A stretch of DNA of 64,000 nucleotides, from contig NZ_BSND01000006.1 in NCBI RefSeq assembly GCF_030159795.1, positions 1 to 64,000 on the forward strand, written 5' to 3'. Source of the stretch: Methylophaga thalassica. Its GTDB lineage: Bacteria > Pseudomonadota > Gammaproteobacteria > Nitrosococcales > Methylophagaceae. Positions 38,036-46,300 of the stretch are shown one piece after another. Position 1 is the stretch's first letter. Each line of letters opens with the position of its first letter. Position numbers and translations under genes: made by a program. The notes beneath the pieces are model-generated. The model searched no databases. It saw only the letters and a program-made list of their open reading frames with translations, and was not told the origin of the DNA.

Positions 38036-39226
38036 TTGACAACGGCGCTAAAAGCCAATGATGGAGCAAAGGTTCACCCACCAATGAAGTTTGTACAGGA
38101 GCACCTCCCCGCCAAGACGGGTTTGAATAAATTACCGTCGGCCTCTCCCTTACCTGAAGCCAATTGGGTTCTCGTTTTCGGTTCTGTGAACCGCTTCAAT
38201 GATAAAGGTTTCGCTAAAACCATAAAAAAACGCTATCCAAACGCAGAAATCATTGGCTGCACCACTTCCGGCGAGATTACTAGTGATGGCGTTTATGACG
38301 ACAGCATCCATATCACGGCCATGCAATGGGAACGAAGCACCCTCCGGTTTATTAGCAAGCCAGTGAATAGTATGGAACAGTCTCATGCGCTGGGTGCACA
38401 AATCGCTGCTGAATTAAAAATGGACGATCTGAAAGGCGTCTTTGTGCTCAGTGATGGTTTAAATGTCAATGGTTCAGAGTTAGTAGAAGGCCTTCAGGAA
38501 ATTTTACCAAACGTTCCTATCACAGGGGGATTAGCAGGTGACTCTGCGGCATTTAAACAGACCCTGTTAATCAATAATGACAAAATTCAGGATCGTGTAG
38601 TGATTGCTGTTGGTATTTACGGTGAGGATGCCATCGTCACCAGTGGAGCCTTAGGTGGCTGGCAGCCGTATGGCCCCCCCAGACAAATTACGCGTTCAAA
38701 CAAAAATGTGGTGTATGAGCTGGATAATAAACCGGCTTTACCTCTTTATAAAATGTATATCGGTTATTACGCTAATCAATTACCGGCTTCCGGGCTGAAT
38801 TTCCCATTTGCCATCATGGATGAGAAGAATGTTAATGTCATCAGAACATTGCTCGCCATTAATGAAAAAGAAAACAGTCTGACCTTCGCCGGTAATATTA
38901 AAGAAGGTTCAACAGTACGTTTTCTGAAATCAGACCATGATCGTTTGGTTTTAGGTGCCAGTGAAGCTGCCAGACAGATTCTGCAAAAAGACGTGAATAT
39001 CAATGACAAAGCACTAGCGATTTGTGTGAGCTGTGTCGGTCGTAAACTGGTGATGGAATCACAAGTCTCAGATGAAGTCTTTGCTGTTCAGAGGCTACTA
39101 GGTATGCAGACAGGTATTACCGGGTTTTATTCCAACGGTGAAATCTGTTCTGGAGAAGATGACAGTCATAGCCTGTTACATAACCAGACAATGACTATCG
39201 CCTATTTAAGTGAGCACAACGCCTGA
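38036..39226 (+). CDS. FIST domain sensory protein
   Basis: A protein of up to 396 aa with FIST_N (about 45-235; segments GCTTSGEIT and GGLAGDSAAF) and FIST_C (about 240-380; KMYIGYYANQLP) domains. FIST proteins are predicted small-ligand, possibly amino-acid, sensors linked to signal transduction. No output domain is fused here, and the chemosensory pil-chp operon is just beyond gshA. The start is unsure: TTG 38036 keeps the N-terminal sequence but has no clear ribosome-binding site; the first ATG is at 38084. It is convergent with gshA (5-base gap). Confidence 0.82.
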   Translation: MTTALKANDGAKVHPPMKFVQEHLPAKTGLNKLPSASPLPEANWVLVFGSVNRFNDKGFAKTIKKRYPNAEIIGCTTSGEITSDGVYDDSIHITAMQWERSTLRFISKPVNSMEQSHALGAQIAAELKMDDLKGVFVLSDGLNVNGSELVEGLQEILPNVPITGGLAGDSAAFKQTLLINNDKIQDRVVIAVGIYGEDAIVTSGALGGWQPYGPPRQITRSNKNVVYELDNKPALPLYKMYIGYYANQLPASGLNFPFAIMDEKNVNVIRTLLAINEKENSLTFAGNIKEGSTVRFLKSDHDRLVLGASEAARQILQKDVNINDKALAICVSCVGRKLVMESQVSDEVFAVQRLLGMQTGITGFYSNGEICSGEDDSHSLLHNQTMTIAYLSEHNA

Positions 39227-39231
39227 TTTAA

Positions 39232-40506
39232 TCAGGCGATTTCTCTTGCCGCCGCTAATAATGCCAGTCTGGCAATCACACCATAGGCATAAAAACGATT
39301 AGGTTCAGCATCGGGCAGATCGCTTTGGTCCGGTGTACTACAAGACTGAGCAAAGGCTAATGGCTCAAAATGCATGCCCGGCGCATTTAAATTCTCATTC
39401 ACGCCACGTCCGGTGTGCACTCGATAAAATCCACCAATGACATAGTGATCCATCATATAAATAACGGGTTCAGCCACCGCTTTTTCTGACCCCAAAGTTT
39501 CAAAGGTATAGACCCCTTCTTGCACCAAGACATTATCAACAATTAAGCCTTCTTTTGCCGATGACATTTTATTTCGCTGTTTACGATTAAGGTTCTCAAT
39601 TTCCTCAGCACTTTTGACCGTCATGATTCCCATGCCATACGTACCAGAGTCCGCTTTCACTACCACAAAAGGTTCTCTGTCGATATCGTATTCAGCGTAC
39701 TTGGCACGAATAGAGGCCAATAAATTATTTACATTTCTGGCCAGACATTCTATTCCCGATTTTTCTTTGAAGTTTACCTCTCCGCATTGAAGTGTGAGTG
39801 GTGAAACCAACCAGGGATCGATGCCGATCTGTTCTGCAAATTCTTTTGCCACACCATTATATTGGGTGAAATGATCAGATTTTTTTCTGGTAGACCACCC
39901 CGCACGTAATGGTGGGATAACTTCTTGCTCAAGGTTTTCCAGAATTTCAGGGCGTCCCGCTGATAAATCATTATTCAATAAGACAAGGCAAGGTGAGAAG
40001 TCACCGACAGCAACACGATTACCATTTCTAACCAACGGCTCCAGCGTAATTTTTTTACCTGATGGCAAATCAATACTCATAGGTTCTTTAATATCTTCTA
40101 ACAAACTACCAATACGCGCTTCCATTCCGGCTTTCTGAAAAATATCACGCAATGTCTCCAGGCTTTCTAAATAAAATAGGTTCCGGGTGTGATTTTCAGC
40201 CACAATTAACACACGCTTGGCAGTAGGACAGGCACGTTCAACCGCCGCCTGAGCCGCATGAATACATAAAGGTATGAATGACGGATTGAGATTATTAAAG
40301 CCTGCGGGGAAAAGATTCGTATCTACCGGAGCCAGCTTGAAACCTGCGTTGCGTAAGTCGACAGAAGCATAAAAAGGCGCAGGTGTCTTCAACCACTGTT
40401 GCCTTAACCATGTTTCGACTTGCGTCTGCTTTTCTAACAATATTGCCTCAAGTTTAAGAAGAGGGCCATTGAGTGCTGTAGTTAAATGTGGGACACCTGA
40501 AGTCAT
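39232..40506 (-). CDS. gshA: Glutamate-cysteine ligase (GshA, Acidithiobacillus-type ATP-grasp family)
   Basis: Catalyses the first step of glutathione synthesis. The 424-aa protein belongs to the family first described in Acidithiobacillus (TIGR02049) rather than the E. coli type. It starts TSGVPHLTTALNGPLLKLE and has FYASVDLRNAGFKLAPVDTN, VLIVAENHTRN and an ATP-grasp-like KADSGTYGMGIMTVK segment. ATG 40506 fits homologues; the open frame extends to 40575 without support. gshB, often next to this gene before pilG, is not present here. Confidence 0.88.
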   Translation of the reverse strand: MTSGVPHLTTALNGPLLKLEAILLEKQTQVETWLRQQWLKTPAPFYASVDLRNAGFKLAPVDTNLFPAGFNNLNPSFIPLCIHAAQAAVERACPTAKRVLIVAENHTRNLFYLESLETLRDIFQKAGMEARIGSLLEDIKEPMSIDLPSGKKITLEPLVRNGNRVAVGDFSPCLVLLNNDLSAGRPEILENLEQEVIPPLRAGWSTRKKSDHFTQYNGVAKEFAEQIGIDPWLVSPLTLQCGEVNFKEKSGIECLARNVNNLLASIRAKYAEYDIDREPFVVVKADSGTYGMGIMTVKSAEEIENLNRKQRNKMSSAKEGLIVDNVLVQEGVYTFETLGSEKAVAEPVIYMMDHYVIGGFYRVHTGRGVNENLNAPGMHFEPLAFAQSCSTPDQSDLPDAEPNRFYAYGVIARLALLAAAREIA

Positions 40507-40729
40507 GGTTGGCTCGCTTGTGATTTTAAAGTGTAGAGAACAGTATAAATGTCGATAAGAAGAGACATGGGACACAAATTTGATATTTCAAGTCATTCAT
40601 ACTTAACCATTGTGAAATTGGGGCTCGCTGATATCGTTATTCATCTCAAGTCATCACTAGCCTGTAAAACAAAAATGGGTTATCTTCGTCTGCATTACAA
40701 TTATAAAATAATTCAGGTATAGCATTGTC

Positions 40730-41140
40730 GTGAGCCAGAGTGATAACGAATTTAACGGCCTAAAGGTGATGGTAATTGATGACAGTAACACCATTCGCCG
40801 CACAGCTGAAACACTGTTAAAAAAAGCTGGTTGTGATGTACTGACGGCTGATAATGGATTTGAAGCTTTACCCGTTATTAGCGCTCATCACCCAGATATT
40901 TTGTTTATTGACATCATGATGCCACGACTGGATGGATATCAGACCTGTGCATTAGTTAAAAATAACCCTAAATTTAGGGACATACCCGTAGTAATGCTCT
41001 CCAGCAAGGATGGTTTATTTGATAGAGCAAAAGGGCGCGTTGTAGGGGCTGAACAATATTTAACCAAGCCTTTTACCCGTGAAGACTTACTCGGTGCCAT
41101 CCGAACACATTTGCTGGAAAAAACTCAGGACGCAAATTAA
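40730..41140 (+). CDS. pilG: Twitching motility response regulator PilG
   Basis: A single-domain CheY-like receiver of 136 aa that takes phosphate from ChpA and promotes pilus extension. Phospho-acceptor Asp lies in LFIDIMMPRLDGYQT near residue 64; the acidic pocket is VIDDSN and the conserved Lys is in LTKPF. It starts with GTG. First gene of the pilGHIJ-chpA run. Confidence 0.95.
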   Translation: MSQSDNEFNGLKVMVIDDSNTIRRTAETLLKKAGCDVLTADNGFEALPVISAHHPDILFIDIMMPRLDGYQTCALVKNNPKFRDIPVVMLSSKDGLFDRAKGRVVGAEQYLTKPFTREDLLGAIRTHLLEKTQDAN

Positions 41141-41143
41141 CTT

Positions 41144-41509
41144 ATGGCTCGAATTTTAATCGCTGACGATTCCCCTACTGAAGTTTATGTTCTTCAAAAA
41201 CTATTAGAAAAACATGGCCATCAGATTCTGGTGGCAGAAGATGGTGAACAAGCCGTAACGATGACCCAAACAGAACAACCAGACCTTGTTTTGATGGACG
41301 TGGTAATGCCAAATCTGAATGGCTTCCAGGCAACGCGGATTCTTAGTCGTGATGATGAAACCCGCCACATTCCCATCATTATTGTCTCCTCAAAGAACCA
41401 GGAGACCGATAAGATGTGGGGGCTCCGCCAAGGAGCAAAAGGGTATCTTGGTAAACCGGTCTCAGAGGATGAGATCATTGAGCAGATTCAATCGTTGCTG
41501 GATAAATGA
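41144..41509 (+). CDS. pilH: Twitching motility response regulator PilH
   Basis: A second CheY-like receiver, 121 aa, thought to modulate the pathway opposite to PilG. Phospho-acceptor Asp lies in LVLMDVVMPNLNGFQ near residue 52; the acidic pair is IADDSPTE; the Lys is in LGKPVS. It follows pilG by 3 bases and overlaps pilI by 4. Confidence 0.95.
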   Translation: MARILIADDSPTEVYVLQKLLEKHGHQILVAEDGEQAVTMTQTEQPDLVLMDVVMPNLNGFQATRILSRDDETRHIPIIIVSSKNQETDKMWGLRQGAKGYLGKPVSEDEIIEQIQSLLDK

Positions 41510-42060
41510 CTATGATGCAACCACAATCTCCAGAAGACATCATTGCCATACTGCAGGACATCGAACGCCGCAGTAGACAGAAAGCCGCAGGCTTGACACA
41601 GCAGGAAACGCTCGGACAAAGTTGGACGGCTATTGGCTTTCGTGTTGCTAATCATCACTTTGTCATTCCATTAAACGATTCAAGAGAAGTTTTTCCGGTA
41701 CCAGATCATATCACCGCTGTTCCCAAAGCTAAGTCATGGGTATTTGGCATTGTGAATCTGCGAGGTGAGTTATTGCCAGTGCTGGATCTGAAACATTACC
41801 TTATCGACAAACCAAGCAGAGTCTCTAAACGTAGCCGCATCATCGTCATTAATGACGCTGACATCAATAGCGGTTTATTAGTCGATGAAGTCTATGGGCT
41901 TAAACATTTTCAACGTGAACCGGATGAAATAGATACCCCATCTCATAAAGATATTTCGCCTTATCTAACTGGCACGGTTTACCAACAAGACACACAATGG
42001 GACGTTTTCAGTTTTTCAAAACTTATTGAAGATGAAAGGTTTATTAATGCTGCCGCATAA
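41506..42060 (+). CDS. pilI: CheW-like adaptor PilI
   Basis: A 184-aa CheW-domain adaptor that couples the PilJ receptor to the ChpA kinase. The CheW fold is seen from about residue 40 onward, with WVFGIVNLRGELLPVLDLKH as the signature segment. Its ATG overlaps the pilH stop (ATGA), so translation is coupled. Confidence 0.93.
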   Translation: MTMMQPQSPEDIIAILQDIERRSRQKAAGLTQQETLGQSWTAIGFRVANHHFVIPLNDSREVFPVPDHITAVPKAKSWVFGIVNLRGELLPVLDLKHYLIDKPSRVSKRSRIIVINDADINSGLLVDEVYGLKHFQREPDEIDTPSHKDISPYLTGTVYQQDTQWDVFSFSKLIEDERFINAAA

Positions 42061-42084
42061 TAATTTGATATCAGGACAAGATAT

Positions 42085-43350
42085 ATGAACTCAACCAGCA
42101 AGCTTTTATTTTCGTCGCTGAAAAACAGTAAGAACTGGCCAGGATTATTTGCCTTTATCGTGCTGTTTGCTCTGTCATTGGCAGGTTTAGCCCTGATTGC
42201 TACCGGGTTTTACACGCTTATCTACCCCAACCTGCTGTTTGTTGTCATTGGGGTTGGCGTATTATTTATTCTCAATACGCTTGCAGCGATTAATCTCTGC
42301 TTTCCCACTATCCAGCAGTTAAAAGTTTCACTGGATAAAATGGAATTGCAAAACCGTCATAATCAGGATGCCATTCTGCGCTTACTCGATGAAATGGGCG
42401 ATCTAGCTGATGGTGACCTTACAGTGAGCGCGACCGTGACTGAAGACATTACGGGTGCAATCGCCGACTCAGTCAACTACACGATTGACGCATTAAGAAG
42501 TCTGGTTGAGCAAATTAACTCGACCACCATGCAAGTGGCTTCCGCCGCACAAGAAACTCAGGCAACAGCATTACACCTGACTGATGCCAGTGAGCATCAG
42601 GCCCAGCAAATTACTGAAGTAAGTTCATCGATCACTCAAATGGCAGGGTCTATCGAACAGGTATCCCGCAGTGCCAGCCAGTCATCTGACGTGGCAAAAC
42701 AATCTGTATCCCTGGCAATCCAGGGTAACAGTGCGGTGAAAAAAGCCATTCACGGCATGGATACCATTCGTGAACAAATCCAGGAAACATCAAAACGTAT
42801 CAAACGTCTGGGTGAGAGCTCGCAACAAATCGGTGACATCGTTGAACTCATTAACGACATTGCTGAACAAACCAATATCCTGTCATTAAACGCTGCTATC
42901 CAGGCGGCCATGGCGGGTGAAGCCGGTCGTGGTTTTGCGGTCGTTGCTGATGAGGTTCAGCGTCTGGCTGAACGCTCTAGTAATGCAACCCGGCAGATTG
43001 ATGCGCTGGTTAAGACCATTCAAAGTGACACCAATGAAGCGATCAGCTCAATGGAACAAAGTACGACCGAAGTGGTTGCTGGAGCCAAGTTATCTCAGGA
43101 TGCCGGTACTTCTCTTGAACAGATTGAAAGCGTTTCTCATCAATTGGCCGAACTTATCAACAACATCTCTGATAATGCCAAACAACAGGCAACAGCGGCG
43201 GTGACAACCTCTGAAAACATGAATGTTATTCAGGAAATCACTATGCAGACATCAACCGGCACGAATGAAAGTGCAGCCTCCATTGGTCGATTACTTGAGT
43301 TAACCAATGAACTGCGTAAGTCTGTCTCTGGCTTCAAGTTGCCACGCTAA
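42085..43350 (+). CDS. pilJ: Methyl-accepting chemotaxis protein PilJ, lacking the periplasmic sensor
   Basis: The chemoreceptor of the pilus chemosensory system by position and by its signalling domain. At 421 aa it is much shorter than P. aeruginosa PilJ (682 aa). Two membrane spans (about 19-42 and 48-70) are separated by only a few residues, so the ligand-binding periplasmic region is missing. A HAMP-like segment (about 90-145) and the conserved signalling hairpin ([20 protein letters not shown], about residue 260) follow. The frame is open and intact, so this looks like a natural short form, not a frameshift. Confidence 0.9.
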   Translation: MNSTSKLLFSSLKNSKNWPGLFAFIVLFALSLAGLALIATGFYTLIYPNLLFVVIGVGVLFILNTLAAINLCFPTIQQLKVSLDKMELQNRHNQDAILRLLDEMGDLADGDLTVSATVTEDITGAIADSVNYTIDALRSLVEQINSTTMQVASAAQETQATALHLTDASEHQAQQITEVSSSITQMAGSIEQVSRSASQSSDVAKQSVSLAIQGNSAVKKAIHGMDTIREQIQETSKRIKRLGESSQQIGDIVELINDIAEQTNILSLNAAIQAAMAGEAGRGFAVVADEVQRLAERSSNATRQIDALVKTIQSDTNEAISSMEQSTTEVVAGAKLSQDAGTSLEQIESVSHQLAELINNISDNAKQQATAAVTTSENMNVIQEITMQTSTGTNESAASIGRLLELTNELRKSVSGFKLPR

Positions 43351-43373
43351 GCTTATCTGGAGAAAGTCATCTA

Positions 43374-46300
43374 ATGGCACAACTCATCAAAGGCAATTAC
43401 GATGCATTAGTCTGGCTGCAAGATGAATTGCAACAGTCACTTGCTCATGCCTTAGCGGCCATGAATAATTTTCTTGATGGTCAGGCTGACGATAAACTAC
43501 TCACCGACACCATCGAGTCTCTTTATCAAGTCAAAGGCACATTGGACATGATTAATATGTCTGGTGCTGCCATGCTGACAGATGAAACGCTAAAAACCGT
43601 CAGAGCCTTACAGAATAATCAAGTAGCCAATACATCCATGGCACAAGATGCCATTGTGAAATCACTATTACTATTACCTAATTATTTAAAACTGCTGAAT
43701 AACGACTTCCAGGATCATCCACTTGCCGTACTGGAATTGATCAATGAACTAAGGAAAGCTTACAAAGCGGACGCAAAAACTGAAATGGAGATGTTCAACC
43801 CGAGCTTCTCCGTAGTATTACCGGATAGCATTGCCCCTAACCCGGCACGGAAAATCCCGGCATTAAATATCGAGCAACGTAAGCTGGGTCACGTTTTTCA
43901 AGTATTGTTATTACAGTGGTTACGCAAGCAAGATGAGGATAGTCTGAGACAAATGCATGCGATTGTGCATTTTTTACGATTATCCAGCCATCAGGAAAAA
44001 GTCTGTTTATTCTGGTGGACAGCTGAAACCCTTATCGAAGCCATTCAACAACAAGGCCTGACCTCTGCAGGCCAGATAAAACCCTTACTAGGCAAACTGG
44101 TTCAACCGATCAAGCAACATAGCGAATCGGGTGAGTCGGCAGTGCAATTAAACTTCCCAGACGATCTGGAAAAGCAACTGCTGCTTGCTATCGCCAGAGC
44201 CAGCAGCCGTGGGCCTAATGTCACACTATTAAAAGCCACTTTGCAGCTCTATTTCTTTGATCAACGCTCACGTATCTATGGCATGAGTGATAACGCATTA
44301 GGCGATGCCCACCTAGCTTTACTTGAGCAGCTTCAGGACATTAAAGATCAGCTCGATCAGCATGCCCATGACAACAACATCACTGTTGAAACCATTGAAT
44401 CAACGACAAAGCAACTACAAAGCATGTCCGATACTCTGGCCCTACTTGCCGAGTACGAAGCCAGTAATTTATTACACCATCAGGTCGAGCAACTTAATGC
44501 CATTAGCAGCAGAGGTGATGTTCCGGGAGATGATGATCTAACCCAGCTTGCTGATAGCCTGTTGCAGGCTGAATCACTACTCCAATCATCAACACAGGCG
44601 AATGTTAACGATCAATTACGCCAAACAGTGATGTCTGAATGTTTGCTTGAATTATCCAACATCAAAGAAACCCTCACTTTGATGGAAAAATCCGAGCGTT
44701 ACGGCGATGGACTGGGCGACACAGAACAACAGCTCATTTTGATAGCCGGTAGTTTGGATATGCTGGATCAATCTGCCGCAGCGGAAATAATCAAACTGAC
44801 CGCAGACACATTGTCTGAATATAAGCAGGGTAACAATGATTTTTCTGCCATTAAATTACAAAAGCTAGCGGACATCATCGCCTGTTGTGAACTCTATATG
44901 GAAGGAATTCGTCATCATGGTCATGCGGATGATGATTATTTAGCAACAGCAAAAACAAAACTGCATCAATTTGATAGTGACAGCGAAACACCTGCTGAGC
45001 CTGAATTCACGGCCGAACAAGAGATAATCCAAGAAGAGATTGCTGCAGAGCACGCTGAAACAGCTATTGAGCCTATCATGTCAGATGCTGAGCCAGCATT
45101 GTCTTTTGCTAATGATGACGAAACGCCAATCAGCTTATCTGAAGAAGATCAGAGCATTTCGGTTTTAGATGATGTAAAAAATAGCGATTTACCCGCTGCC
45201 GAGCTTTGGCAATTTGCTGAAGGTATCGATAGAGAAGTCGCTGAAATATTTATCGAAGAAGCCACAGAGGTGTTACAGGAATTAGCTCATCAGATTCCCG
45301 CCTGGATCGATGAACAGGATGAGACCGCCCGGGCAGAAACCCGTCGTCATTTCCATACTCTAAAAGGCAGTGGTCGAATGGCCAATGCGACGGTCATAGC
45401 CGAGCTCTGCTGGGCTGTTGAAGATGTATTAAATCATGTGATAGAAGGCAATCGCGATGATAATCATCTGGTGAAAAAACTGGTGCAAGAGTCCTATCAG
45501 GTATTGCCCGATTTATTATCACGCTTCACTCAAGCTGATATCAGCACACCTGATAAAATCAATGCCTTGTATGAACTCAAAGAAACCTGCCTCAATCCGC
45601 TACTGAAAGAAGCAAAAGAACAACCTGAACAGTATCGACCGACTTCTGTTGAACGCTATATCCAAATTCGTAAGGCCCGCGATGAGGCAAGACTGGATAT
45701 TGATTTAACAACGTATCAGGCACAACAAGATGCTCAGAAATTCCCGGCAAAACCACTGTTTGAAATAGATGCCATTATTCCTACCAGCGTTGAGCGTTAT
45801 ATCCGAGATAAATGGGGTGTTGAACCACAGCCTGCTAAGGCAGCCACCAACGTTGAAAAATACCTCCAGAGACTGGCGTCAAAACAAAAACAATCAGCTG
45901 AAGAACCTCAACAAACTGGTGTCGAACGCTATATTGCACAACAGAATCGACTGACAGAAATTGATGCATTCCGCTCAGCGCTATCGACGCCGATACAACA
46001 GACATCGCTAAGCTCTGTTGACCATTACATTATTGAGCTTGTGCAAAAAAATACCGGTGTTTCTGAATACATAAAAGCAAAAGCCTTATCTGAAGCAGAA
46101 GCGGATGAAATTGCTGATGAAGAAGATAACGAATTATTATCGATCTTTGTTACTGAGGCTAAACAACATATTGCCAATCTCAAACAAAGCCTTAACGATA
46201 TTGCTTTCTCAAGACAAATTACTTCCCCTGTCTTACGTTCAGTTCACTCACTAAAAGGCTGTGCCAATATTGCAGGTATTAAAGCCATGGCGATGATTGC

